Shown piece by piece: positions 36,958 to 49,196 of a stretch of DNA of 64,000 nucleotides. The notes beneath the pieces were generated by a model. That model made no database searches. It worked only from the letters and a program-made list of their open reading frames with translations, and was not told the origin of the DNA. The stretch is from Lantana camara (Eukaryota > Streptophyta > Magnoliopsida > Lamiales > Verbenaceae), in assembly GCA_037501455.1 (NCBI GenBank), contig CM074856.1, positions 96,462,001 to 96,526,000 of the forward strand, in the 5' to 3' direction. The position numbers and the translations under genes are program-made. The stretch's first letter is position 1, and each line of letters begins with the position of its first letter.

Positions 36958-39722
36958 CGTGACGCCCGGAGAGACGAGCCACCACATCCTCCGCACCTAG
37001 ACCCGAATCCACATATGAAATGGGAGTCCATACATGAATCCAAGTCTAAGCGAACGGGGATCTACACGCACACACTAGGCTAAGAGGGACTAAGATAGTA
37101 ACAGAGCGCGTAAGAAAAACAATTAAACAATTATACGGAAGCAAATAACAGGATCCAAAAGCATACAAAAATATATACGTGGCCATTCCGGTCAAAAATA
37201 CAAAAGGTATTCAAAGTTCTCCAAATTAAAGCTTAATTCAAATACATATCGAAGTATTCAAAAGATGCAAGTATGAAATGTTGACTCGACCCAAACTAGC
37301 TAGCACAACACGACCACGTACTTTCCCGCTTAGCCCGAGCAAACCTGCAACGAAAGGAGGGAAAAGGAGAGGGGTCAGTCACAACTCGATTGAGTGAGGG
37401 GGCGAACGCACACCCACACGCTATGTAAATATAGATCAGAGCACGTATTAAATGAAAGATTATGAACCGGGGTGGGTTTTTCCACACCATATTATTTTCG
37501 GAACAAACTTATACATATACTTATCAAAACATCTCAAAATTAACATATTTGCATTATAACATTAAGGAAAGCTCCTATCCTGTTTCATAATCAACATAAC
37601 TTAACGAATTCTTATAACCGGCGAGTACGGGTCTTACTCTAACTCCTCAATTATCAACATACGTATGAAAACAGAAAACTTAAACATAAACAAATCCAAC
37701 CCCAACAACAACGGTGTTTCGGGAGTCAAACCCTCTCCACCTAATTACCAATGCACACGGGGTAGCTATCCGACGATGTTCTTGAAGCACCACGCCTCCT
37801 CAACCCCTAAGAGTCGCGCGTGAGTACTCCAAATGGAGACTGTGCACAGGCTTAACCCGACGGCCCTTGCCGTCCCTGGCGTCCTTACTCACGTCTCCGG
37901 GGCCCAGTAACAACCAATAAAGCTTACTTAACAGGCTACATAATCAAACATAACTCACGTACCTTATCGAGCATACCTTACCTTGCAACTCGGTATATGC
38001 TATACGCGTACCTCTCCGTGTCGTCCTTATTATTGAGATGTTGAGGTAGATCCTAGTTTGCTTAACAACTCACGGTTTGGAGCATAGCCTCGTTGCAAAA
38101 CATTTTCAAGCTTATATATGCTTATACTTATAGTTCAAAACGTTCAATCGTATAATAAGGTCATAAACATATCATATGGCACATATCTAATATATAAATA
38201 TATAGTATATTCGCATGCGGGTGAGAAATCATCACATTTAGGCCATAGGTCGATTAACTAAAGGAAAATATCCTAAACCTCACCTTATCGCAAAAGTAGG
38301 TAGAGTCCGGGGCCAAAAGGAGCAAATAAACACCTAAACCTTGGGCTCTGGCACGACTGGAAGAGGCTCTGAAACAAAAGAACACAAGACCCGAGACTTA
38401 GACTCAAAATGAACCAAATATGACGCTCGGCAATGTTTATGAAGGCAAAGGATGCAAAATGTGATGCATAAACACGTCACTTAAGTCATATTGATTCTTA
38501 TCTTGGAACCTTATATCAATTTGAGCCACAAATAATTCAAATTAATCATGTTAGTTCAAACAAAGGCATAGAAATTCAAGTTCATGCATAAACAAAGTAC
38601 ATGACAAGAACGAAACATGAAAGTAGCAAATTAACACAAAAAGACATATAAAAGTATTTCGAAAATAAAGGAATCGAACCACAAAAGTTGAAAAATCACA
38701 TTTTACACAGCAGCATACGACATGCCCGTTTCGTGACCTTAAGGTACGGTCAAACTCCCGTGTCATACCCTACTGTGACCATTTTGGGTTCCCAAACGGG
38801 CGTTTGCAAAATACACTAAGGCACCAAACACCCATTTGGATCGCGTCTGGAGCGAAAAACTGGAGAGAAATAGGGGTTCGAACCAAAACTTCCAAAACAC
38901 CAAAAATTTGTCCAACAAATGCAACAAGCTCAATAACTCACAGCTAAAGGCACTAATGTATGCATATATAACCATGAATCATGCAACAAAGTTCCAAAAT
39001 TCACAAATCCAATTCATGAAGATCCAAGCATAATAAATGCATCAAGCCATAAATGTAATTTCCAACCCAAAGCCAAGAATTAAATGCACAAGAAGATCAT
39101 ATTAAACTCATAATTGAAGTCACAACTCATGCTAAACATACCAAGAATCAAATATTACAAATTTGGCATGAACCCTTACTATTCACATAATTCTCCAAAC
39201 TTAAACAAAATCACAGTCTTAAGAGAAAACAATCGGTAGAAAGATGGAGGATGTCGTGGGGCGTTCGGAACTTACTTCGGATCGAAAATTGATCAAGAAA
39301 TGGTGGAACTATGATGATTTAAAGTTGAACAAAGCTTGGAGCAAAGTGAGAGCTCTTGCCCCCTCTACTCTTGATGAAAACCATAAAATGAGGGGAAAGA
39401 AAGGGTTCAAGGCATTAATTCTTGGACCGGTTCGGTTTAAAGGGGTTCGGTTCGGTTCAAGGTTTCCCGGTTCAATTTGGTTTGGTTCAACAGGTGTTGG
39501 GTTCAAATCCAAAATTAACAAATTCTCAAAACTAAAGTAATCAAACCAAATGTTCAAGTACGGTAAATACGTATCAAAAATTTCACATGGTTCATATATA
39601 AATTGAGTAAGGAAGCATAATTCCAATATAATTGCATTAATTAAATAAGAAAATAAACGTAAATACGGAATTAAACTCACACGTGGCACTAACCTGTACG
39701 TGCGAGCGGACGGGGTGTCACA
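36958..39722 (-). repeat. Family C LTR, left copy
   Basis: About 2765 bp, ending CGGACGGGGTGTCACA. It lacks the TRIM found in the other two C LTRs; its empty site reads GGCAAAGGATG near 38447. The left terminal T of TGTGACGCC is C or lost. A TATA-like segment on the minus strand lies near 37420-37435. The ORFs at 39244-39540 and 38551-38975 look like chance. Confidence 0.9.
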
Positions 39723-40822
39723 ATCTCCCCCCTTAAGAGAACCTGGTCCCCAGGTTCTTCTGCTCGAGTTTCAAACTCAAGCAACTTCCTGTATTCATCC
39801 CATGTTCGAGGTTCATGACTTCCCTACAAGGATTAGCGCGGTAAGGTCTTCAAGCACAAGGGGTTTGATCAAATCTTGAAGTCTTAATGCGGTAACTCTA
39901 CACAACTTGATCCGGCTAGGAGCAGTCTAAATGTCTCACACGATAGGAGGGTCCAAAATGATTCATCACCTACCGTTTGATCTGTTCCAACTAACTCAAA
40001 AGCTCGGTGTTACACGAGTGGCGTAGTTACTGGACTCTCACCACTCGCACGTTCAAAAGTGGAGGTCTCCCAAAAAAGGTTGTCCTTTGATTCGTTGTTT
40101 GCCTCGAGAGCCCGTTGTGATCTCGACCCTCGACTTACCACACTCTCGTACTCTCAGAACAAGTAAGCACTCAACAGGTATCAAATGCACACAAGAACAA
40201 CTGACAATAACCCAAATAGCAAAACAAGAATGCATGATGCGCGTGCCATGAATGATTTGTCTACCGTTCATCGTTGTTTGGAATTTCTTGACATCCGGAT
40301 GATTAGGTGAGTAGCCCAAGTTGGTGTTGTAAGGCTTACATCTCGACAATCTCAGTTTCAAGCTTCTTGGAAGAATCCTAACTTGATAATCAATTTCTTT
40401 CTCCAACTCCGTATGTTCTAATCACCGTATCCACTCAATGGACTCTCCTTGTCCCACCTAACAATCCCCTTGTAGTGGTGTGGAGTTCCTCTGGTCGAGC
40501 TATTTTGAAAGTTTCGCTCTACTCCTCTTCAATTAACCCTTCCCGTGCTCGGCCAAAAGGTGTAAGAGCATGTCCTATGTGACTTTGGACCGTGGCCAGA
40601 TAATTCTTGAATTCCTTTTAAACCCCACGGTCATCAAAATCTCCGTGAATCTTCTTACATCAACTAGTATATCTCCACGGTCCGAGATTACGATTTCTTA
40701 ACTACAATTCTTCTATTTCCATGGAATTAGCATCCTGACTTCTTCCTACTAATCGACCTCCAATTATTGTTCCGAATCTTTAATTAGTTATCACCTCGAT
40801 GGAAATCCCTCGATTTTATTCT

Positions 40823-41050
40823 TTACGGATTAGAATAGGTTACATGACTTGTCCTATATTGACTTGCACTTGGGTAGATAATTTCCCTCCAAGACTTTTT
40901 GCCTTTCTTTATCGTTTCTATTTGTTGCTTTATATTTCCTAATTCGACTTCACAACACGGCAAATTCAACTTGGATCTAGAAAGTAAACTCCAATCCATC
41001 CCGAAGATATAGCTTCTCGCATCTTGGTTCCTCCATAGACTTGGAATCAC
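40823..41050 (-). pseudogene. Protease-like relic of family C, copy 1
   Basis: 75-codon frame containing YIFGMDWSLLSRSKLNL, which resembles the GMDWLSxHRAxxDC stretch that follows the protease active site in B and D (D: VILGMDWLSRHRAEMDC). A related stretch occurs in the E internal region (58640-58900) and in C copy 2. This suggests the family arose by decay of a normal gag-pol element. No active-site Asp motif is seen. Confidence 0.5.
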
Positions 41051-41768
41051 TATAATGATTGATTCTTTTTAACTCCTCCCAATATAATTTCTTCCTTACC
41101 CGAATCTGAGGTGTCTCGATTCTCTCTCTTTCTTTTCTCTTTCCTGAGCTTGACTTCTAATGGATTGGTATAATTGGAGACTCTTTCTTGATGGTATGTA
41201 GTGCTCATTATCCCCTAACCCTATGATATTCGAACCTTCTCTGATGATCTTTGTTACTTATCCCCTTAGAACCTATTTTACCTTGAGTCCTCTTGAAGAT
41301 CATCACCTCATCATTGATCTGGATCTCGAATTGAAACATTTCCAAGATCTTTCCTTTGTTCTTTTCTCGGGTTAGATGATCCCATGGAATCCGATTAAAA
41401 TTCCTCTAGAATCGGAAGTTATTCGTTTCCCTCCTAGGAATTTAGCTTAAATAATTGTTCCCGGATTGTGGTTTGAATTGTCCTTTCAACGCTCCCTTGA
41501 TTACTCATTCTTAAAGGATCCTTCCCTTTCCGTATTGTCCTTAGCCTTTTTGTAATTATCTCCTCTAAATCCTTTGAATTTTCACCTTCTTCTTACCCCA
41601 GTTCTCATTACTACGAGAAAAACTTCACTTGGAGGTGTAGAGATTTGATACATGCTAGCACGAAGACACCAAACTCATGCATGCTAGGTTAGATTTGCTT
41701 ATGCTATGCGCCACGTTATCATCCAATAAAGCAAGAAAACAATAAGTAATAACAGTACATAACACACA

Positions 41769-42530
41769 TCACAAATAAGTACAAAGGTACAATGTGGGAT
41801 GGATGCTCATGCAATGGTTGCAATTACCTCTCGGGTGTCTCTTTGGCCTTTGCCGTTCACATTCTTCCAACTTGTGCTTTGGCAATCCACATCCAAAGCA
41901 TCGCCCCAATCTCTTCCAACAATTCTCATAAGCATGAGAATTTCTTCTACAATGAGTGCACGGCGGTTGTTCCATAGATGGGGATTCTTTCACTTTCGTC
42001 TTTCCCTTGGACCCCGCTTGAGAGTCGTTTCGATCTCTCTTTCATCCCGACCCCGAGCTACTTCCCGATCCAATTCTCCCTACTCGACTCTTTTCTTTTA
42101 ATTTCTTGGATTCAACTCGGAGGGCGTCTCGGGTACTCTCAATCCAAGCTCTAGACTCTATCCCGGTTTCCATTTCTTGAAGGTCTTCTCTAATTCCTTC
42201 CATAAATTGGGCCACTCTTTCGGATTCGTTCGGTGTTCTTGAATAGATGCGAGGGCATACGTTAATCTTCTGTTCGGAGAAACCACATCTAGTACACTTT
42301 CCCAACCTTTTCCAACACTTCTTATAACTATGGTTGGGTCCTCCACAATGGTTGCATGGGATCTGGTCTTCGAGAAACGACGTGTTTGGCAAGAACATAT
42401 GATCATTTCCAATAAATCAAGCCATTTTACCCTTCATCTTGGCGGATTGATTATTGGTGCGATGATTCAGCGGTCTCGGTCTTGAAGAATCTTCGTCTCT
42501 ATTTGATCCCAATTCCAACTTAGGGGCCAT
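41769..42530 (-). pseudogene. Double zinc-knuckle protein of family C, copy 1
   Basis: From ATG at 42530 (MAPKLELGSNRDED). A TGA follows KMKGKMA, then the same frame continues to CNHCGGPNHSYKKC and CTRCGFSEQKINVC, a charged helical part (EDLQEMETGIESRAW), a Ser/Gly run, and after a break a second pair, CTHCRRNSHAYENC and CFGCGLPKHKLEEC. Three of four knuckles fit C-x2-C-x4-H-x4-C; the second has Gln for His. No capsid-type domain is recognised. Probably a nucleocapsid derivative. Confidence 0.65.
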
Positions 42531-42822
42531 GATCATTGAGATGAGTGGTTGCTTGTTACAAGATGATAACCTACAATACACAAGGGAGGCAAAAGTACAA
42601 GGCATGCGGTTAGTGAGTGATTATGGCACGTAAATCGAACAACTAGCGCATGTAAAATATGCAAGAACTATAATTAATAAAAAGAAAGTAGAAATTTTAA
42701 AACACATAATGCAAGAAAATTCACATATTTCGATGCAATGCACATATTAGCATGTTGTTCCTACGCCGTACGCCTTAGACTCGACGCAACACGACATTAG
42801 AACTCCGGTTTTGCAACCCGGA

Positions 42823-42834
42823 GCTCTGATACCA
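42823..42834 (-). other. Primer-binding site, C copy 1
   Basis: Minus strand TGGTATCAGAGC, 8 bp from the LTR at 42843. The equivalent site of copy 2 (49177-49188) has one mismatch (TGGTATCAGAAC). Confidence 0.88.
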
Positions 42835-44335
42835 CTTTAGGATGTGACGCCTGGAGCGACGAGCCACCACATCCTCCGCACGTAGACCCGAATCCACATA
42901 TGAAATGGGAGTCCATACATGAATCCAAGTCTAAGCGAACGGGGATCTACACGCACACACTAGGCTAAGAGGGACTAAGATAGTAACAGAGCGCGCAAGA
43001 AAAACAATTAAACAATTATGCGGAAGCAAATAACAGGATCCAAAAGCATACAAAAATATATACGTGGCCATTCCGGTCAAAAATACAAAAGGTATTCAAA
43101 GTTCTCCAAATTATAGCTTAATTCAAATACATATCAAAGTATTCAAAAGATGCAAGTATGAAATGCTGACTCGACCCAAACTAGCTAGCACAACACTTCC
43201 ACGTACTTTCCCGCTTAGCCCGTGCAAACCTGCAGCTAAAGGAGGGAAAAGGAGAGGGGTCAGTCACAACTCGATTGAGTGAGGGGGCGAACGCACACCC
43301 ACACGCTCTATAAATATAGATCAGAGCACGTATTAAATGAAAGATTATGAACCGGGGTGGGTTTTTGCACACCATATTATTTTCGGAACAAACTTATACA
43401 TATACTTATCAAAACATCTCAAACTTCACATATTCGCATTATAACATAAAGGAAAGCTCCTATCCCGTTTCATAATCAACATAACTTAACGAATTCTTAT
43501 ACCCAGCGAGTATGGGTCTTACTCTAACTCCTCAATTATCAACATACGTATGAAAACAGAAAACTTAAACATAAACAAATCCAACCCCAACAACAATGGT
43601 GTTTCGGTAGTCAAACCCTCTCCACCTAATTACCAATGCACACGGGGTAGCTATCCCACGATGTGCTTGACGCACCACGCCTCCTCAACCTCTAAGAGTC
43701 GCGCGTGAGTACTCCAAATGGAGACTGTGCACAGGCTTAACCCGACGGCCCTTGCCGTCCCTGGCGTCCTTACTCACATATCCGGGGCCCAGTAACAACC
43801 AATAAAGCTTACTTAAGAGGCTACATAATCAAACATAACTTACGTACCTTATCGAGCATACCCTACCTTGCAACTCGGCATATGCTATACGCGTACCTCT
43901 CTGTGTCTTCCTTATTATTGAGATGTTGAGGTAGATCCTAGCTTGCTTAACAACTCACGGTTTGGAGCATAGCCTCATTGCAAAACATTTTCAAGCTTAT
44001 ATATGCTTATACTTATAGTTCAAAACGTTCAATCGTATAATAAGGTCATAAACATATCATGTGACACATATCTAATATATAAATATATAGTATATTCGCA
44101 TGCGGGTGAGAAATCATAACATTTAGGCCATAGGTCGATTAACTAAAGGAAAATATCCTAAACCTCACCTTACGACAAAAGTAGGTAGAGTCCGGGGCCA
44201 AAAGGAGCAAATAAACACCTAAACCTTGGGCTCTGGCACAACTGGAAGAGGCTCTGAAACAAAAGAATACAAGACCCGAGACTTAGACTCAAAATGAACC
44301 AAATATGACGCTCGGCAATGTTTATGAATGCAAAG

Positions 44336-44794
44336 TGTAACAGCCCGAAAATCCGCCTGTCGATATTGTCCGCTTTGGTGGGCTAAGCGACACCACCCTC
44401 ACGGTTTTGTTCTTCCCGGTGGAATTTAAGCCCAAAGGCGCCCACCCAGGAAAAGGCCTCAACAAGGGAAAGGTATCCATCCCCTTATAAAGGAGGTTTT
44501 GTTTCCCTCTCCAATCGATGTTGGACAAGCACCTTAGGCCATTACAGTCCACCCCCTAAAAGGGCCCCGGCTCTGATACCATTTGTAACAGCCTGAAAAT
44601 CCGCCTGTCGATATTGTCCGCTTTGGTGGGCTAAGCGACACCACCCTCATGGTTTTGTTCTTCCCGGTGGAATTTAAGCCCAAAGGCGCCCACCTAGGAA
44701 AAGGCCTCAACAAGGGAAAGGTATCCATCCCCTTATAAAGGAGGTTTTGTTCCCCTCTCCAACCGATGTGGGACAAGCACATTAGGCTATTACA
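44336..44794 (-). mobile_element. TRIM/SMART-type mini LTR retrotransposon
   Basis: 459 bp flanked by CAAAG on both sides (44331-44335, 44795-44799). Two 211-bp LTRs (44336-44546 and 44584-44794), TGTAACAG to ATTACA, enclose only 37 bp. On the minus strand those 37 bp begin with TGGTATCAGAGCC (tRNA-Met PBS after two bases) and end with a purine-rich TTTAGGGGGTGGAC. No coding capacity; frames crossing it are chance. The LTR contains CCTTATAAAGGAGG, a TATA-like segment. I see no 5S rRNA-like box, so it is not an obvious Cassandra element. Confidence 0.9.
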
Positions 44795-45067
44795 CAAAGG
44801 ATGCAAAATGTGATGCATAAACACGTCACTTGAGTCATATTGATTCATATATTGGAACCTTATATCAATTTGAGCCACAAATAATTCAAATTAATCATGT
44901 TAGTTCAAACGAAGGCATAGAAATTCAAGTTCATGCATAAACAAAGTACATGACAAGAACGAAACATGAAAGTAGCAAATTAACACACAAAAAGACATAT
45001 AAAAGTATTTCGGAAACAAAGGAATCGAACCACAAAAGTTGAAAAATCACATTTTACACAGCAGCAT

Positions 45068-45155
45068 ACGAAACGCCCGTTTCGTGACCTTAAGGTACGG
45101 TCAAACTCCCGTGTCATACCCTACTGTGACCATTTTGGCTTCCGAAACGGGCGTT
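45068..45155. repeat. Palindromes in the C LTR
   Basis: ACGAAACG-CC-CGTTTCGT at 45068-45085 and a second related inverted copy CGAAACGGGCGTTTG near 45142. The left C LTR has the same pair with mutations near 38717 and 38795, and the right one near 51422 and 51497. Confidence 0.75.
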
Positions 45156-47209
45156 TGCAAAATACACTAAGGCACCAAACGCCCATTTGGATCGCGTCTG
45201 GAGCGAAAAACTGGCGAGAAACAGGGGTTCGAACCAAAACTTCCAAAACACCAAAAATTTGTCCAACAAATGCAACAAGCTCAATAACTAACATGCTGAA
45301 GGCACTAATGTATGCATATATAACCATGAGTCATGCAACAAAGTTCCAAAATTCACAAATCCAATTCATGAAGATCCAAGCATAATAAATGCATCAAGCC
45401 ATAAATGTAATTTCCAACCCAAAGCCAAGAATTAAATGCACAAGAAGATCATATTAAACTCATAATTGAAGTCACAACTCATGCTAAACATACCAAGAAT
45501 CAAATATTACAAATTTGGCATGAACCCTTACTATTCACATAATTCTCCAAACTTAAACAAAATCACATTCTTAAGAGAAAACAATCGGTAGAAACATGGA
45601 GGATGTCGTAGGGCATTCGAAACTTACTTCGGATCGAAAATTGATCAAGAAATGGTGGAGATATGATGATTTAAAGTTGAACAAAGCTTGGAGCAAAGTG
45701 AGAGCTCTTCCCCCTTCTACTCTTGATGAAAACCATAAAATGAGGGGAAAGAAAGGGTTCAAGGCTTTAATTCTTGGACCGGTTCGGTTTATAGGGGTTC
45801 GGTTCGGTTCAAGGTTTCCCTGTTCAATTTGGTTTGGTTCAACAGGTGTTGGGTTCAAATCCAAAATTAACAAATTCTCAAAACTAAAGTAATCAAACCA
45901 AATGTTCAAGTAGGGTAAATACGTATCAAATATTTCAGATGATTCATATATAAATTGAGTAAGGAAGCATAATTCAAATATAATTGCATCAATTAAATAA
46001 GAAAATAAACGTAAATACGGAAATTAAACTCACACGTGGCACTAACCTGTACGTGCGAGCGGACGGGGTGTCACAATCTCCCCCCTTAAGCGAACCTGGT
46101 CCCCAGGTTCTTCTGCTCGAGTTTCAAACTCAAGCAACTTCCCCGTATTCATCCCATGTTCGAGGTTCATGACTTCCCGACAAGGATTAGCCCGGTAAGG
46201 TCTTCAAGCACAAGGGGTTTGATCAAATCTTGAAGTCTTAATGCGGTAACTCTACACAACTTGATCCGGCTAGGAGCAGTCTAAATGTCTCACACGATAG
46301 GAGGGTCCAAAATGATTCATCACCTACCGTTTGATCTGTTCCAACTAACTCAAAAGCTCGGTGTTACACGAGTGGCGTAGTTACTGGACTCTCACTACTC
46401 GCACGTTCAAAAGTGGAGGTCTCCCAAAAAAGGTTGTCCTTTGATTCGTTGTTTGCCTCGAGAGCCCGTTGTGATCTCGACCCTCGACTTACCACACTCC
46501 CATACTCTCAGAACAAGTAAGCACTCAACAGGTATCAAATGCACACAAGAACAACTGACAATAACCCAAATAGCAAAACAAGAATGAATGATGCGCGTGC
46601 CATGAATTATTTGTCTACCGTTCATCGTTGTTTGGAATTTCTTGACATCCGGATGATTAGGTGAGTAGCCCAAGTTGGTGTTGTAAGGCTTACATCTCGA
46701 CAATCTCAGTTTCAAGCTTCTTGGAAGAATCCTAACTTGATAATCAATTTCTTTCTCCAACTCCGTATGTTCTAATCACCGTATCCACTCAACGGACTCT
46801 CCTTGTCCCACCTAACAATCCCCTTGTAGTGGTGTGGAGTTCCTCTGGTCAAGCTATTTTGAAAGTTTCGCTCTACTCCTCTTCAATTAACCCTTCCCGT
46901 GCTCGGCCAAAAGGTGTAAGAGCATGTCCTAGGTGACTTTGGACCATAGCCAGATAATTCTTGAATTCCTTTCAAACCCCACGGTCTTCAAAATCTCCGT
47001 GAATCTTCTTACATCAACTAGTATATCTCCACGGTCCGAGATTACGATTTCTTAACTCCAATTCTTCTATTTCCATGGAATTAACATCCTGACTTCTTCC
47101 TACTAATCGACCTCCAATTATTGTTCCGAATCTTTAATTTGTTATCACCTCGATGGAAATCCCTCGATTTTATTCTTTCCGAATTCGAATAGGTTACATG
47201 ACTTGTCCT

Positions 47210-47404
47210 CTATTGACTTGCACTTGGGTAGATAATTTCCCTCCAAGACTGTTTGCCTTTCTTTATCGTTTCTATTTGTTGCTTTATATTTCCTAATTCG
47301 ACTTCACAACACGGCAAATTCAACTTGGATCTGGAAAGTAAACTCCAATCCATCCCGAAGATATAGCTTTTCGCATCTTGGTTCCTCCATAGACTTGGAA
47401 TCAC
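47210..47404 (-). pseudogene. Protease-like relic of family C, copy 2
   Basis: Same YIFGMDWSLLSRSKLNL segment as copy 1 in a 64-codon frame. Its match to copy 1 reflects recent duplication and is not evidence of selection. Confidence 0.45.
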
Positions 47405-48122
47405 TATAATGATTGATTCTTTTTAACTCCTCCCAATACAATTTCTTCGTTACCCGAATCTGAGGTGTCTCAATTCTCTCTCTTTCTTTTCTCTTTCCTG
47501 AGCTTGACTTCTAATGGATTGGTATAATTGGAGACTCTTTCTTGATGGTATGTAGTGATCATTATCCCCTAACCCTATGATATTCGAACCTTCTCTGATG
47601 ATCTTTGTTACTTATCCCCTTAGAACCTATTTTACCTTGAGTCCTCTTGAAGATCATCACCTCATCATTGATCTGGATCTCGAATTAAAACATTTCCAAG
47701 ATCTTTCCTTTGTTCTTTTCTCGGGTTAGATGATCCCATGGAATCCGATTAAAATTCCTCTAGAATCGGAAGTTATTCGTTTCCCTCCTAGGAATTTAGC
47801 TGAAATAATTGTTCCCGGATTGCGGTTTCAATTGTCCTTTCAACACTCCCTTGATTACTCATTCTTAAAGGATCCTTCCCTTTCCGTAGTGTCCTTAGCC
47901 TTCTTGTAATTATCTCCTCTAAATCCTTTGAATTTTCACCTTCTTCTTACCCCAGTTCTCATTACTACGAGAAAAACTTCACTTGGAGGTGTAGAGATTT
48001 GATACATGCTAGCACGAAGACACCAAACTTATGCATGCTAGGTTATATTTGCTTATGCTATGCGCCACGTTCTCATCCAATAAAGCAAGAAAACAATAAG
48101 TAATAACAATACATAACACACA

Positions 48123-48884
48123 TCACAAATAAGTACAAAGGTACAATGTGGGATGGATGCTCATGCAATGGATGCAACTACCTCTCGGGTGTCTCTTTGG
48201 CCTTTGCCGTTCACATTCTTCCAACTTGTGCTTTGGCAATCCACATCCAAAGCATCGCCCCAATCTCTTCCAACAATTCTCATAAGCACGAGAATTTCTT
48301 CTACAATGAGTGCACGGCGGTTGTTCCATAGATGGGGATTCTTTCACTTTCTTCTTTCCCTTGGACCCCGCTTGAGAGTCTTTTCGATCTCTCTTTCATC
48401 CCGACCCCGAGCTACTTCCCGATCCAATTCTTCCTACTCGACTCTTTTCTTTTAATTTCTTGGATTCAACTCGGAGGGCGTCTCGAGTACTCTCAATCCA
48501 AGCTCTAGACTCGATCCCGGTTTCCATTTCCTGAAGGTCTTCTCTAATTCCTTCCATAAATTGGGCCACTCTTTCGGATTCGTTCGGTCTTCTTGAATAG
48601 ATGCGGGGGCATACGTTAATCTTCTGTTCGGAGGAACCATATCTAGTACACTTTCCCAACCTTTTCCAACACTTCTTATAACTATGGTTGGGTCCACCAC
48701 AATGGTTGCATGGGATCTGGTCTTCGAGAAACGACGTGTTTGGCAAGAACATATGATCATTTCCAATAAATCAAGCCATTATACCCTTTATCTTGGCGGA
48801 TTGATTATTGGTGCGATGATTCAGCGGTCTCGGTCTTGAAGAATCTTCGTCTCTATTTGATCCCAATTCCAACTTAGGGGCCAT
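48123..48884 (-). pseudogene. Double zinc-knuckle protein of family C, copy 2
   Basis: Starts at 48884 with MAPKLELGSNRDED and has the same TGA after the first 37 codons. The first pair is CNHCGGPNHSYKKC and CTRYGSSEQKINVC, where a metal-binding Cys is Tyr. The second pair, CTHCRRNSRAYENC and CFGCGLPKHKLEEC, is in the frame 48123-48347, with a His to Arg change in the first of the two. More decayed than copies 1 and 3. Confidence 0.6.
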
Positions 48885-49196
48885 GATCGTTGAGATGAGT
48901 GGTTGCTTGTTACAAGATGATAACCTACAATACACAAGGGAAGCAAAAGTACAATGCATGCGGTTTGTGAGTGATTATGGGACGTAAATGGAACAACTAG
49001 CGCATGTAAAATATGCAAGAATTATAATTAATAAAAAGAAAGTAGAAATTTTAAAACACATAATGCAAGAAAATTCACATATTTCGATGCAATGCACACA
49101 TTAGCATGTTGTTCCTACGCCGTACGCCCTAGACTCGACGCAACACGACATTAGAACTCCGGTTTTGCAACCCGGAGTTCTGATACCACTTTAGGA

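Larger units (their letters stand above)
39723..42842 (-). repeat. Family C internal region, copy 1
   Basis: Begins on the minus strand with PBS TGGTATCAGAGC (42823-42834) and ends with polypurine tract CTTAAGGGGGGAGAT (39723-39737). It contains a zinc-knuckle ORF (41769-42530) and a protease-like relic (40823-41050). The remaining 1 kb towards the 3' end shows no RT or integrase motif in any frame that I can see. Confidence 0.88.
42843..46075 (-). repeat. Family C LTR, middle copy, with TRIM insertion
   Basis: TGTGACGCCTGG to GGGGTGTCACA, 3233 bp. Without the TRIM and one copy of CAAAG it is 2769 bp, matching the left copy. It serves as 5' LTR for the left internal region and 3' LTR for the right one. 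A palindrome ACGAAACG/CGTTTCGT lies at 45068-45085. Confidence 0.92.
46076..49196 (-). repeat. Family C internal region, copy 2
   Basis: 3121 bp, almost identical to 39723-42842, with the same order of PBS, zinc-knuckle ORF, protease relic and polypurine tract. Small substitutions shorten the protease relic frame (47210-47404). No RT or integrase. Confidence 0.9.

Noticed and set aside
39244..39540. 98-codon plus-strand frame, repeated at 45596-45892
   Set aside because: Lies wholly inside C LTRs on the antisense strand and has low-complexity composition (GFG/RFG runs).
40053..40406. 117-codon frame, nearly identical in C copy 2 (46407-46760)
   Set aside because: Conservation is explained by the recent array duplication. 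No recognisable domain and no counterpart found in the E internal region.
44336..44794. Cassandra-type element with 5S rRNA promoter
   Set aside because: I could not find 5S-like internal control boxes in the LTR. The PBS and size fit general TRIM/SMART elements.
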